The notes: generated from the letters alone by a model not told the origin. DNA of 64,000 bases from an uncultured Bacteroidales bacterium (GCA_944321895.1 CALUNA010000013.1:29032-93031), one strand, 5' to 3'. Shown: positions 41,746 to 51,551, numbered from the stretch's first letter. Translations and numbers: made by a program.

Positions 41746-43032
41746 ATGAAAATTATAAACAGACTTTTGTTTCTCCTTATAACTTTTCTGTTGGGATACA
41801 GTTTTTCCAATTCACAAACACGGGCAGATGTAAAAATGGGTGAAATTCTGAATGGCGGGGATTTGTTTCAAATAGGGGAACAATACTCTATATTAAAAGA
41901 TTCGGTCAGTATAGGAATGCTGAATTTTGTATCCGAAGCACAACTCGGCATAGGTTTCAATCAATTGGAAAGAGCGGATGTCGCATTGGATAGTTTGTTG
42001 CAATTTCATCAGGCGGAACTTGGTGTAGAAACATCAATCGCAATGGCTGCATTGCGTGCGATGAACTTGTTGAACATGGGAGCCTATTCACAGGCAGGAA
42101 AGGTGGGTGAAGATTTGGTAAATGCACTCAAAGATGTAATTCCCTTCGAATCTCTTTACAGTTTCGTCTTTATAGAACGCATGGGGAAAGCATTGTCCGA
42201 TTTTCCTAAACCTTGCTTGGAAAGACCCTCACGCAACATAAAAGTGCCGATGAAATGCGATACCGTTGGACGTGGGTATCATTTTTATATACCTGTTGAG
42301 GTAAATGGAATAACAAAAAATTATATTTTCGATACAGGATGTTCTTTCGGTAATTTTGTTTCCGAGAAATATGCTGAAGAAGTCGGCTTAAAAATAATAT
42401 CTGATTCTATTCCCGTTTCAGGGACGAACATTGGGTTTGTGAAACTGGCAATAGCGGATTCTTTGAAAGTTGGTGAGGTAATCTATCATAATCCTATATT
42501 CATGGTAGCTCCACCAGATAAAGACCTTGATTCCGTTTTTACATTTGATGGAGTGCTAGGCTATCATTTCATAAGAGATATCAAGGAGGTAATTATTGAT
42601 AATGAATCCAAGTCGTTTGTCTTTCCATATCAGATATCAGAGGGAGAACCTAATATGTTTCTGTCCTCCAACACTCCTAATGTACGGATAGAATACGACG
42701 GGCAAGCGTTTGATATGATTTTTGATACTGGTAATGTAAAATCTGACCTTGGAAATAAATTTGTGCAAATGTTCCCGGAAGCATTGTCCGGTTTGATAGA
42801 GCATGAAAGTAACCGAGGTGGATTTGGAGGCATTTCACAAGTGAAAGCAGTGACATTGCCAGAGTTTAGCTTTAGTTTGTCAGGACAACCTGTTACGCTT
42901 CATAATACGGAAGTATTGATGGAATCTCCAGACAGCCAGTTGTTTTCAGGTTCATTGGGAGCAGACTTCGTACTGTCTTTTAAACGTTTTATAATCAACT
43001 ATAAAAATATGTTCATTCGTGGAGAACAATAG
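41746..43032 (+). CDS. exported aspartyl protease with two DTG motifs
   Basis: This 428-residue protein has a signal peptide (IINRLLFLLITFLLGYSFSNS) and a helical N-terminal region to about residue 165. Two retropepsin-like lobes follow, each with an active-site triad motif: YIFDTGCSFGNFVS near residue 202 and MIFDTGNVKSDLG near residue 330. One polypeptide therefore supplies both aspartates, as in pepsin. It should act in the periplasm or at the surface; targets are unknown. It is more AT-rich than the susC operon, stands alone between two minus-strand operons and has its own promoter. Confidence 0.85.
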   Translation: MKIINRLLFLLITFLLGYSFSNSQTRADVKMGEILNGGDLFQIGEQYSILKDSVSIGMLNFVSEAQLGIGFNQLERADVALDSLLQFHQAELGVETSIAMAALRAMNLLNMGAYSQAGKVGEDLVNALKDVIPFESLYSFVFIERMGKALSDFPKPCLERPSRNIKVPMKCDTVGRGYHFYIPVEVNGITKNYIFDTGCSFGNFVSEKYAEEVGLKIISDSIPVSGTNIGFVKLAIADSLKVGEVIYHNPIFMVAPPDKDLDSVFTFDGVLGYHFIRDIKEVIIDNESKSFVFPYQISEGEPNMFLSSNTPNVRIEYDGQAFDMIFDTGNVKSDLGNKFVQMFPEALSGLIEHESNRGGFGGISQVKAVTLPEFSFSLSGQPVTLHNTEVLMESPDSQLFSGSLGADFVLSFKRFIINYKNMFIRGEQ

Positions 43033-43389
43033 CCATTGATTTTTGCTGAAGTCATGGTAGCATATCGAACGAAACAGGATAGATATGGTTCTTTTTAAAG
43101 ATTATATTTCAGCAAGGCGTTGCCTTCAATTGGTATTTTTCGGATTTTTTCAATAAGGTTTAAGAGGGATCTTATGTCTCTTTTGAAGTGGTATGTGGGT
43201 ATATTTATGAATTCACAGACAGCCCTTTATAAGGGTTTGGTGTTGTTTGCTTCAGAGTTGTTTTTTTTGCCATGACAACCTGCATGTATTCTGCTGTGAA
43301 AACGCGGAAATTTGCAGTTTTTTAAGGATTATCCTGTGTTGTAGCTGGATATAAATCCGGTTTTTATGGTCGCTAAATGCAAAAAAAAT
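43033..43389. other. 357-base gap with no gene
   Basis: I see no open frame, RNA gene or repeat here apart from the terminator at its right edge. The AT-rich text has several T runs but no stem strong enough to call as a terminator for the aspartyl protease gene. Confidence 0.5.
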
Positions 43390-43422
43390 CCCCGCACGGC
43401 CAACAGAAAAAACCGTACGGGG
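43390..43422 (-). terminator. intrinsic terminator of the RND efflux operon
   Basis: CCCCGCACGG (43390-43399) pairs with CCGTACGGGG (43413-43422), nine of ten bases matched, and eight A at 43381-43388 become a T run on the minus strand. It lies 40 bases after the last efflux gene. Confidence 0.88.
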
Positions 43423-43462
43423 ACACCTGACAGGTGTTTACAGAAGAGACAGACAGGTATTT

Positions 43463-44857
43463 TTAAGGTTGCTCTTCTTCAACTTCGATGGCTTGTCCGC
43501 CGCCCAAGGCGTGATAGAGGTTAATCACTCCCTGAATCATTTCGAACCGGTCCTGCGCCTGGGCTGTTTGTGCCGACAGCAGTGATTGCTGTGCGGTCAG
43601 CACTTCCAGATAGGTTGTGGAGGTATGTTCCATCAGTTTTTCCGTTTTTTTGACCGCCGTGTCGAGTGATGCCACCTGTTGTGTGCGCCATTCGCTTTTG
43701 GCGAGCGCGGTCTGATATTGGGTCAGTGCATTGTTTACTTCCGCGCCTGCATTCAACACAGTCTGCTGGAAAGCCAGCCGTGCTTCTTCCTGTTGTGTTC
43801 TGGCAATCTTTACTTTGTTCACATTGGCGCGTGCATTGAATATCGGCATCAGCAATGAGCCTGTGGCTGACCACAGCAAGCTGCCGGGGTTTACAATGAC
43901 AGAACCGGCGCTATTGGTCCAGCCGATCAATCCACCGAGGTTTATGGATGGATACAGGGCCGCGCGCGAGATATTGACCGCGTAATAGGCCTGCGCCAGT
44001 GCTTCTTCCGAGGAACGCACGTCCGGGCGGTTGGACAGTATGCTTGCCGGCAAACCCGTTTTAAGTTCTTCCGGGAATTTTGCATTTGTCAGCGTGCCGC
44101 GTGCTATGTGGTGCGGTGTTTCGCACAGCAGTGTGGACAAGGTGTTTTCTACTTCGTTGATGGAACGCTTCAGGTCCTCCACACTTGCCTTGACTTCATA
44201 GTAGGCGCCTTCCATTTGTGCCACGCCGACCTCGTTGGCCATGCCGGCCGTTTTCATGGAACGCATTACCCGTACGCTCTTGCCGAATTTTTCGGTTGTT
44301 TCCCGGGCAATGCGGAGCTGCTCGTCAAGCATGAGCAGGGTGTAGTATTGCGTGGCAATTTCGGCAATCAGGTTTGTCCGTACGGCTTGTTGGTAGTCCT
44401 GGCTTTGCCTGTAGGCCGACTGTGCCTGCCGTTTGGTGTTGGTCAGTTTGCCGAACAAGTCTATTTCCCAGCTTGCCGTAACAGGGACGCTGTATGTCCA
44501 TGAACCTTGCGCGCCGTCAAAGCCGCTTATGCCGCCGTCGGGTGTGAAGTTGAACGAGGGCAGGTAGGCCAGCCGTGCCGTTTGCAGGCTTGCCCGGGCG
44601 GCTTCCACGCGCAGTTCGGCACTCCGCAAGTCGGTGTTGCTGTCCAGTCCTTTCTGTATCAGAGCCTGCAAGTCGGGGTCGGTGAACAATTCTTCCCAAC
44701 TCATGGTTGCCATGCTGGTGGTGTCGGTCGTGTCATATTCCTCTCCGAACAGCGAATCGGTTACCATATTTTCCGGCCGCTCGTATTTTCTGTATATGCC
44801 GCAACTGCCTGTCAGCAGCAGCAAGGCATTAAGCATTAGTATGGTTACTTTTTTCAT
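43463..44857 (-). CDS. TolC/OprM-like efflux outer-membrane lipoprotein
   Basis: This 464-residue protein of the NodT/OprM group has a lipoprotein signal (NALLLLTGSCGIY, Cys19). The duplicated coiled-coil/barrel repeat of outer-membrane efflux proteins follows, seen in LRSAELRVEAARASLQTARL and its later counterpart with NALTQYQTALAKSEWRTQQV. NRPDVRSSEEALAQAYYAV is the family's characteristic repeat junction. It forms the exit duct for the pump encoded upstream. Its start overlaps the pump gene by 29 bases. Confidence 0.94.
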   Translation of the reverse strand: MKKVTILMLNALLLLTGSCGIYRKYERPENMVTDSLFGEEYDTTDTTSMATMSWEELFTDPDLQALIQKGLDSNTDLRSAELRVEAARASLQTARLAYLPSFNFTPDGGISGFDGAQGSWTYSVPVTASWEIDLFGKLTNTKRQAQSAYRQSQDYQQAVRTNLIAEIATQYYTLLMLDEQLRIARETTEKFGKSVRVMRSMKTAGMANEVGVAQMEGAYYEVKASVEDLKRSINEVENTLSTLLCETPHHIARGTLTNAKFPEELKTGLPASILSNRPDVRSSEEALAQAYYAVNISRAALYPSINLGGLIGWTNSAGSVIVNPGSLLWSATGSLLMPIFNARANVNKVKIARTQQEEARLAFQQTVLNAGAEVNNALTQYQTALAKSEWRTQQVASLDTAVKKTEKLMEHTSTTYLEVLTAQQSLLSAQTAQAQDRFEMIQGVINLYHALGGGQAIEVEEEQP

Positions 44858-47800
44858 CTCTCTCTTTCTTTAGTTTGTTTTCTTTTATCTCGTCCATTTC
44901 CGCTTCTATGGCCCAGTCCGGCTGTTCGTATTCTACGGGGTGGAAACGTTCTTCAATCCACTCGAACACGACAAACAGCCCGGGAACGAGGAACAGCAGT
45001 ACCAGTGTTCCCACGAGCATTCCGCCCACGGCTCCCGTACCCAATGAAGAGTTTCCGTTGGCACCTACGCCGTTGGAGAACATCAACGGAATCATGCCGA
45101 AGACCATGGTCAGGGCCGTCATCAGGATAGGACGCAAACGGACTTTGGCTGCGGCAATGGCGGCCTGTGTCAGGCTCATGCCCGCCTTGCGCCGTTTGGT
45201 GGCATATTCGGTAATCAGAATGGCTGTTTTTGCCAGCAGTCCTATCAGCATGATGATACCCGTTTGCAGGTATATGTTGTTTTCCAGTCCGAACAGTTTC
45301 GCGAACAGGAAGCTTCCCATCAGTCCGCAGGGCACGGAAATGATAACGGCTATCGGAATGAATACACTTTCGTAGAAAGCGCAGAGAATCAGATAAATCA
45401 GCACGATGCAAATGCCGAATATGATAACGGAACGGTTGGCGGTGCTGTCTTCTTCGCGGGTAATGCCGGAAAACTCGAAGCTGTAGCCTCTCGGCAGGGT
45501 CTGTGCGGCAACTTCGCGGATGGCCTTGATGGCATCGCCCGAAGAGTAGCCGTCGGCAGCGGAACCGTTCACGGCAATGGAATTGTACATGTTGAATCGG
45601 TTCAGCGATTGCGGTCCGTACACCTTGGTCAGTGTGAGGAACTGGTTCAGCGGGGCCATTTCACCGTTGTTCATGCGGACATAGGTTTTTTCCAGCGTTT
45701 CCGGACTTATCCTGTATTTGGGGTCTGCCTGTATCATGACACGGTATACGTGCGAGAAACGGTTGATGTTGGAGACGTATTGTCCGCCATAGTATCCGCC
45801 TACGGTTGAAAGTACCGTTGCGGGTGATACGCCGGCGCGTTTGCATTTGGCGGCATCCACATCAACCATGTATTGCGGATATGCCGGGTTGAACGACGTG
45901 TAGGCCATGGCTATTTCGGGCCGTTTGTTCAGGGCGGCCATGAAATCCTGTGCAACGGCAAAGAAGTCGTTTACATCGCCACCGTTCCTGTCTTGCAGGT
46001 GCATTTCAAATCCGTTGGTTACACCGTAACCGGTGATGACCGGCGGTGCGACCGGTATGATTTGCGCGTCCTTGATGTCGGCCGTGCGTGCCATGATTTC
46101 AGGAATCAGGGCATCCACCTTGTCGGACGGATCCTGTCGGTAGTCCCAGTTTTTCAGTCGCAATATCAGCATGCCGAAGGTATTCCCATCGCCGGCAATC
46201 ATGCCGTAGCCGGATACGACGGCCTTCAATTCTACTTGTTCCATGTCTTCCAGCCGTTCATAAATTTCGGTCATGATATTGTCCGTGCTGTGCAATGAAC
46301 TTCCGGGTCTGGCTGTTACGTTCACCATAATGGTTCCCATGTCCTCATCGGGCACAAGGCCGGTTTTTGTGGTCATCATGAAGGCGACCAACAGTGCAAC
46401 GCAGACTGCAATGATGCTCCACATGGCCCATTTCTTCCGTATAAAGAACAGGACGCCGTATTTGTAGTGGTCAACGACGGCATTGAAGGATGTCTTGAAC
46501 ACTTTCCGGAAACGGCTGGAGAAATTGTCTATTTCATTTCCATGTTCGTCAATGTAGGGTTTCATCAGAATAGCGCACAAGGCCGGTGATAGCGTCAGGG
46601 CGTTGATGGCCGATATGCCCACGGCCACGGCCATGGTAACTCCGAACTGGGTGTAGAATATACCGGATGTGCCACCCATCATGGACACGGGGATAAACAC
46701 GGCCATAAATACCAGCGTGGAGGTTATGATGGCGGCTGTGATGCCGTTCATGGCATCGTTGGTTGCATGGTATGATGATTTGTAGCCGACATCGAACCGT
46801 GCCTGCACGGCCTCGACCACGACGATGGAGTTGTCCACCACCGTACCGATTGCCAGTACGAGGGCAAACAATGTCAGCAGGTTGATGGTGAATCCGGCCA
46901 GGGCAATGAAAGCAAATGTTCCAATCAGAGAAACGACAATGGATATGGTTGGGATTAATGTAGCCCGTATGTCCTGCAGGAAGAAATAAACTACCAAAAC
47001 AACCAATATAAAGGCAACTATCAATGACTTGAACACCTCTTTTATGGAGGCATACAAAAAGTCGTTTACACTCATCAGCGTGTCGATTTCCATGTCATCG
47101 GGCAAATCTTTTTTAGCTTCTTCCAGAAAGGCGTCTATGCTGTTCACCACTTCGGTGGCATTGGAGCCGGCGGTCTGGAATATCATAGACTGTACGCCGG
47201 GATGTCCATCTACTTTTGATAAGTAGTTGTATGTTTCAAGTCCGAGTTCAATCCGTGCTACATCTTTCAGTCGCAGGATTTCGCCGCTTGGTTGGGCGCT
47301 GATTATGATTTCACCGAATTCTTCCGGCGTCAGTTTCCTACCGCGGTATTTCATTGTATATTCGTAGGTGGAAGTTGAATTTTCGCCAAAGGAGCCTGTG
47401 GCAGCTTCAATGTTCTGTTCGGCCAGCACGGCTGTAATGTCGTCCGGAATCAGGTTGTGCTGTGCCATGGCATCCGGGTTCAGCCAGATACGCATGCTGT
47501 ACTGGTCGGACAGCAATACGGCATCGCCCACGCCCTTGATACGTTTGATCTGGGGTTCCAGGTTCAACTTCATGTAGTTGGAGAGGAATTTCTGGTCATA
47601 AGTCCCGTTCGGGCTGTGCAAGGCAATGATTTTCAGCATGCTGTTTTGCCGTTTTATGACCGTTACGCCGATTTGCGTTACTTCCGCCGGAAGCGAACCT
47701 GTCGCCTGTGAAACGCGGTTCTGTACGTTTACGGTAGCCATGTCGGGGTCGGTATCTTGCCTGAAATAGACGTTTATGCTTACAGAGCCGGAGTTGGTGG

Positions 47801-48047
47801 AAGTGGATTGCATGTAGTCCATGTTTTCCACGCCGTTGATGGATTCCTCCAACGGAGCGATAACGGATTTCTGGATGGTTTCGGCACTCGCACCCGGATA
47901 GGATGTCTGCACCATTACGGTCGGAGGTGCGATGTCCGGATATTGTTCAACAGGCAATGTTGCCAGACCAATGATTCCCGCAAGCAGTAATATAATGGAT
48001 ATTACGCTCGAAAGTACGGGTCTTTCTATAAAAGTTCTCAGATTCAT
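44829..48047 (-). CDS. RND efflux transporter permease (AcrB/HAE1 family)
   Basis: This 1072-residue inner-membrane pump has N-terminal FIERPVLSSVISIILLLAG and LPVEQYPDIAPPTV, the porter motifs TSYPGASAETI and QNRVSQATGSLP, and a second half starting NRSVIIFGICIVLIYLILCA. There are twelve predicted helices with two large periplasmic loops. In helix 4 the motif is LAIGTVVDNSIVVVEAV, so the pair matching AcrB Asp407-Asp408 is Asp405-Asn406 here. The ATG at 48047 gives the standard MNLRTFIERP start. It works with the adaptor (48052) and duct (43463). Drugs, bile acids or metabolites are all possible substrates. Confidence 0.95.
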   Translation of the reverse strand: MNLRTFIERPVLSSVISIILLLAGIIGLATLPVEQYPDIAPPTVMVQTSYPGASAETIQKSVIAPLEESINGVENMDYMQSTSTNSGSVSINVYFRQDTDPDMATVNVQNRVSQATGSLPAEVTQIGVTVIKRQNSMLKIIALHSPNGTYDQKFLSNYMKLNLEPQIKRIKGVGDAVLLSDQYSMRIWLNPDAMAQHNLIPDDITAVLAEQNIEAATGSFGENSTSTYEYTMKYRGRKLTPEEFGEIIISAQPSGEILRLKDVARIELGLETYNYLSKVDGHPGVQSMIFQTAGSNATEVVNSIDAFLEEAKKDLPDDMEIDTLMSVNDFLYASIKEVFKSLIVAFILVVLVVYFFLQDIRATLIPTISIVVSLIGTFAFIALAGFTINLLTLFALVLAIGTVVDNSIVVVEAVQARFDVGYKSSYHATNDAMNGITAAIITSTLVFMAVFIPVSMMGGTSGIFYTQFGVTMAVAVGISAINALTLSPALCAILMKPYIDEHGNEIDNFSSRFRKVFKTSFNAVVDHYKYGVLFFIRKKWAMWSIIAVCVALLVAFMMTTKTGLVPDEDMGTIMVNVTARPGSSLHSTDNIMTEIYERLEDMEQVELKAVVSGYGMIAGDGNTFGMLILRLKNWDYRQDPSDKVDALIPEIMARTADIKDAQIIPVAPPVITGYGVTNGFEMHLQDRNGGDVNDFFAVAQDFMAALNKRPEIAMAYTSFNPAYPQYMVDVDAAKCKRAGVSPATVLSTVGGYYGGQYVSNINRFSHVYRVMIQADPKYRISPETLEKTYVRMNNGEMAPLNQFLTLTKVYGPQSLNRFNMYNSIAVNGSAADGYSSGDAIKAIREVAAQTLPRGYSFEFSGITREEDSTANRSVIIFGICIVLIYLILCAFYESVFIPIAVIISVPCGLMGSFLFAKLFGLENNIYLQTGIIMLIGLLAKTAILITEYATKRRKAGMSLTQAAIAAAKVRLRPILMTALTMVFGMIPLMFSNGVGANGNSSLGTGAVGGMLVGTLVLLFLVPGLFVVFEWIEERFHPVEYEQPDWAIEAEMDEIKENKLKKERDEKSNHTNA

Positions 48048-48051
48048 GATG

Positions 48052-49158
48052 TTATTCCTCCCTTGTAACAATGACATCACCATCCTGCAACAGGCCGACG
48101 CCTTCGGTAACGATAACGTCGCCTTCGCTGAGTCCGGAAGTTACGATATAATGTTCGGCATCGTTTGTCAGGAGCACGTTTATGGACGTTGATGCCGCTT
48201 TCCCGTCAACAACCTTGTACACGAAAATCATGTCCTGGATTTCAAAAGTGGCGTTGCAGGGAATAACGATGCAGCCCGGATAACTTTGCTGCAAGAGGAC
48301 ATTGCCGGATGCGCCGCTGTGCAGCAGTCCGCCCTTGTTCGGGAAAACGGCACGAACGGATACACTGCCCGTGTTGGGGTCAATGACGCCGCTGATGGTT
48401 TCAATATATCCTTCTTCCCGATATATGGAGCCGTTGTTGAGTTGCAGCCTGACTTTTGGCAGGACGGCCAACGCTTCTTCCATGGAACCGTGTTCACTGC
48501 ACAAGTCGAGCAGTTTGTTTTCCGATATGGAAAAGTAGACATACATTTCCGAGTTGTCCGACACGGTGGTCATTGGTTGCGGCAATGATGGTGAAACGAG
48601 TGCGCCTTCGCGGTAGGGCAGCGTACCTATGACGCCGTCTGCGGGACTGAGCACCATGGTATAGGTCATGTCGTTGCTGGCCGTGACTTCCTGTGCCTGT
48701 GCCTGCGCCAATTGTGCCTTTGCTGTGAGCAGGTCGTTGCGGCTCGTCTGCAGGTCGAATTGTGAAATGACGCTGTCCGCGTAGAGGGCCTGTTTGCTGT
48801 CATAGACCAGTTCGGCTGTCGCGACGGCAGCTTCAGCCGCCTGCACGTTGGCTTGTGCCATTTGCAAAGCGGCCTTGAATGGCACCTGGTCAATGATGAA
48901 GAGTGACTGTCCTTTCCGTACGCGCTGTCCTTCCTTGACACATACGTTGGAAACGGTTCCGGACACTTGCGGATAAATGGCAATATCCTGCCGCCCCTGA
49001 ATGGCTGCCGGATAACTGCTCTGTAACTCTGTGTCGGTGGTTTTGATGGTCATGACTTTGTATGACGCTGTTTGGGATTCCCTGGTTGCCTGTTTGCACC
49101 CGAGCAACAGACAACTGCAAATCACAATGGCAGTTGTTTCTGCAAATCTTTTTTTCAT
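48052..49158 (-). CDS. RND efflux periplasmic adaptor (membrane fusion protein)
   Basis: This 368-residue adaptor has lipoprotein-like signal AIVICSCLLLGCKQATR (Cys21). A barrel-sandwich/lipoyl half follows (YPQVSGTVSNVCVKEGQRVRKG, with partner DGVIGTLPYREGALVS). Between them is the alpha-hairpin (LQMAQANVQAAEAAVATAEL and SQFDLQTSRNDLLTAKAQLA). A C-terminal beta barrel is the last domain. It links pump and duct. It is the first gene of the operon and ends 4 bases before the pump start. The ATG at 49158 places the lipobox correctly. Confidence 0.93.
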   Translation of the reverse strand: MKKRFAETTAIVICSCLLLGCKQATRESQTASYKVMTIKTTDTELQSSYPAAIQGRQDIAIYPQVSGTVSNVCVKEGQRVRKGQSLFIIDQVPFKAALQMAQANVQAAEAAVATAELVYDSKQALYADSVISQFDLQTSRNDLLTAKAQLAQAQAQEVTASNDMTYTMVLSPADGVIGTLPYREGALVSPSLPQPMTTVSDNSEMYVYFSISENKLLDLCSEHGSMEEALAVLPKVRLQLNNGSIYREEGYIETISGVIDPNTGSVSVRAVFPNKGGLLHSGASGNVLLQQSYPGCIVIPCNATFEIQDMIFVYKVVDGKAASTSINVLLTNDAEHYIVTSGLSEGDVIVTEGVGLLQDGDVIVTREE

Positions 49159-49185
49159 AATAATATCTGTTTGTTTTTCCGGCGG

Positions 49186-49193
49186 CAAAATTA
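49186..49193 (-). promoter_or_regulatory. -7 element of the efflux operon promoter
   Basis: TAATTTTG on the minus strand, about 30 bases before the adaptor start. The upstream element reads GTG rather than TTG at the right distance, so the promoter is probably weak without an activator; the divergent AraC-type gene is the obvious candidate regulator. Confidence 0.5.
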
Positions 49194-49295
49194 GAGTTGT
49201 AAAATGATGTGCCACGTTTCAGAATATGACACAAATTGTTCAAAATCGGAACAGTTTTTGCGGAGTCGATGCCGGATAAATAAAACGACAAAAAC

Positions 49296-50138
49296 ATGGA
49301 TACGCATTATGTATTTGAGGCAGAAACCTTCATGATTAGAGATATTGGTTCTGAAATGGACCGCCGGCATCCGATAAGGCTGCGGGGAGGTGCCATAGTT
49401 TTGTGCAAAAACGGATATGCCGATCTGTTGATTGACACGAGGAAATACGTATTGAGTGCAGGTACTGAAGCCGTACTTCTGACGGATTGCATGGTATCCA
49501 TAAGCAATGCCTCCCGGGATTTTCTGTGCACCATGTTTTATTTTTCGAAGGACATGCTTCTTCAGGCCAGCGCAAAGATAGAATCGTTTCTGTTCCACTA
49601 CATCATTCATGCGCCAGTCTATCATTATCCGGAAGGTGCCGTAAAAAGCATGGAGCACTATTTCGTATTGATCAAGCGGTTGGCAGCCGACACGGAAAAC
49701 CGTTACAGGAATGTGATTGTTACCAATCTTCTGAGAAACATATTGTTGGATATTTACGACAAGTTACAGCGGAATCTGCGTGTCGATGAGCGTCACGGCG
49801 GTTACACGCGTGCGGAAGAGCTGTTTAACAAATTCATGGATCTGGTGCTGAGGGAGGGAACGCAACATCATGATGTACAGTTCTATGCCGACCAGCTGTG
49901 CATCACCACACGTTACCTGACCGGTATCACCACAAAGATAGCCCACAGAAACCCCAAACAAATTATAGATGCACATTTGGTGCAGGAAATCAAGATTATG
50001 CTCACGTTCTCGGAACTGACCTTGCAGCAGATAGCCGACCATCTGCATTTTCCCGACCAGTCCTATCTCGGACGTTTTTTCAAAAAGCACACCGGCACAC
50101 AGCCGACCAGCTATCGAACGCAGATTATGAGCATGTAG
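49296..50138 (+). CDS. AraC-family transcriptional regulator
   Basis: This 280-residue protein has an N-terminal cupin-like sensor half (RLRGGAIVLCKNGYADLLID). The C-terminal double helix-turn-helix of the AraC/XylS type shows YADQLCITTRYLTGITTKIA for the first HTH, and LTLQQIADHLHFPDQSYLGRFFKKHTGTQP for the second (two segments). It is transcribed away from the efflux operon with about 137 bases between starts, the classic layout for a local regulator of that operon. No ligand can be inferred. Confidence 0.92.
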   Translation: MDTHYVFEAETFMIRDIGSEMDRRHPIRLRGGAIVLCKNGYADLLIDTRKYVLSAGTEAVLLTDCMVSISNASRDFLCTMFYFSKDMLLQASAKIESFLFHYIIHAPVYHYPEGAVKSMEHYFVLIKRLAADTENRYRNVIVTNLLRNILLDIYDKLQRNLRVDERHGGYTRAEELFNKFMDLVLREGTQHHDVQFYADQLCITTRYLTGITTKIAHRNPKQIIDAHLVQEIKIMLTFSELTLQQIADHLHFPDQSYLGRFFKKHTGTQPTSYRTQIMSM

Positions 50139-50188
50139 TCCGGTGCCGGGATAAAAAATATTTGAGCATGCGGGAGCGATGACAAACC

Positions 50189-50218
50189 TTGTTTTTTGTT
50201 TTTCTTTTTGTATCTTTG
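50189..50218 (+). promoter_or_regulatory. promoter of the 2-oxoacid:ferredoxin oxidoreductase operon
   Basis: TTG at 50189-50191, a 19-base spacer and TATCTTTG at 50211-50218, about 30 bases before the ATG at 50249. A strong match to the Bacteroidota consensus. Confidence 0.75.
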
Positions 50219-50248
50219 CCTCCGCAAAAAACTGAAGTTTTAATTATT

Positions 50249-50476
50249 ATGGCAAAATTCAAAGGAACAGTAGTGGTAAACGTGGAGCGCTGCAAGGGAT
50301 GCGAGTTGTGTGTGGCAGCCTGTCCGTCCGGCGTGCTTGGCATGTCGCACCACGCTAACACCAAAGGGTATAACTACGCCCAAATGATAAACGAGGACGC
50401 ATGTATCGGCTGTGCAGCCTGCGGTTATGTGTGTCCTGATGGGTGTTTAACAATTTACAAGCAGAAATATGAATGA
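50249..50476 (+). CDS. korD: 2-oxoacid:ferredoxin oxidoreductase, ferredoxin (delta) subunit
   Basis: This 75-residue dicluster ferredoxin has two 4Fe-4S motifs, CKGCELCVAACPSGVLG and CIGCAACGYVCPDGCLTI. It passes electrons from the catalytic subunits to the cell's ferredoxin pool. The ATG at 50249 is used because the upstream extension runs through the promoter. Its stop overlaps the alpha-subunit start by 8 bases, so the two are translationally coupled. Confidence 0.9.
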   Translation: MAKFKGTVVVNVERCKGCELCVAACPSGVLGMSHHANTKGYNYAQMINEDACIGCAACGYVCPDGCLTIYKQKYE

Positions 50477-51551
50477 GGAAATAAAATTGATGAAAGGCAA
50501 TGAAGCCATTGCCCACTCGGCAATCCGGAGCGGTTGTGACGGATATTTCGGATATCCGATAACGCCGCAGTCCGAAATCATGGAGACATTGATGGAAATA
50601 GAGCCGTGGAAAACAACCGGCATGGTTGTGTTGCAGGCCGAAAGCGAAGTGGCCTCCATTAACATGGTATATGGCGGTGCCGGGTGCGGCAAGCGCGTAA
50701 TGACCAGTTCGTCCAGTCCTGGTATAAGTCTGATGCAGGAAGGCATATCCTACATAGCCTGTGCGGAGCTTCCCTGCGTGATAGTGAACGTGATGCGTGG
50801 GGGTCCCGGTCTGGGAACCATCCAGCCCTCGCAGGCCGACTACTTCCAGTCGGTCAAGGGTGGAGGACACGGTGACTACCGGCTGATTACGCTGGCTCCC
50901 AATTCGGTGCAGGAAATGGCTGACCATACATCGCTGGCATTCGACCTGGCCTTCAAATATCGCACACCGGTATTGCTGCTTGCCGACGGCGCCATCGGAC
51001 AGATGATGGAAAAAGTAAAGCTGCCGCCGTACAGGGCACGCCGGACGGAGGAGGAAATACGCAAGGAATGCCCCTGGGCCACCCTTGGCAAAAGGCATGG
51101 CGAAAAGACACATGTCATAACCTCGCTGGCTCTTCTGTCGGAAGAAATGGAAGCCCAGAACCTCAAGCTGCAGGCCAAATACGCTGAAATATCAGCCAAC
51201 GAAATCCGTTTTGAAGAATACATGTGCGATGATGCGGACTATGTCATTGTGGCATTCGGATTGTGCGCGCGTATTTGCAAGAATGCAGTGGAAACGGCGC
51301 GTGCCAACGGGCAGAAAGTTGGCTTGCTCCGGCCGATAACACTCTGGCCTTTCCCTGCATCGGAAATCAGCCGGCTGGCAGGGCAGGCCAAAGGCATGCT
51401 TGTAGTGGAACTGAGCGCCGGACAAATGGTTGAAGATGTGCGTCTGGCAGTCAACGGCAAAATCGATGTGCAATTTTACGGACGTCTGGGCGGCATTGTG
51501 CCTTCGCCTCAGGAGGTAACCGATGCATTGCACAAATTAATGAATCATTAA
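50469..51551 (+). CDS. korA: 2-oxoacid:ferredoxin oxidoreductase, alpha subunit
   Basis: This 360-residue subunit carries domain I and II of the oxidoreductase: MKGNEAIAHSAIRSGCDGYFGYPITPQSEIME, then QAESEVASINMVYGGAGCG and VNVMRGGPGLGTIQPSQADY (in separate blocks). The length and the YPITPQSEI motif match the alpha subunits of the 2-oxoglutarate (Kor) or branched-chain 2-oxoacid (Vor) enzymes, which cannot be told apart by eye. The complex oxidatively decarboxylates a 2-oxoacid to an acyl-CoA, reducing ferredoxin, or runs in the reverse direction in anaerobes. Confidence 0.88.
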   Translation: MNEEIKLMKGNEAIAHSAIRSGCDGYFGYPITPQSEIMETLMEIEPWKTTGMVVLQAESEVASINMVYGGAGCGKRVMTSSSSPGISLMQEGISYIACAELPCVIVNVMRGGPGLGTIQPSQADYFQSVKGGGHGDYRLITLAPNSVQEMADHTSLAFDLAFKYRTPVLLLADGAIGQMMEKVKLPPYRARRTEEEIRKECPWATLGKRHGEKTHVITSLALLSEEMEAQNLKLQAKYAEISANEIRFEEYMCDDADYVIVAFGLCARICKNAVETARANGQKVGLLRPITLWPFPASEISRLAGQAKGMLVVELSAGQMVEDVRLAVNGKIDVQFYGRLGGIVPSPQEVTDALHKLMNH

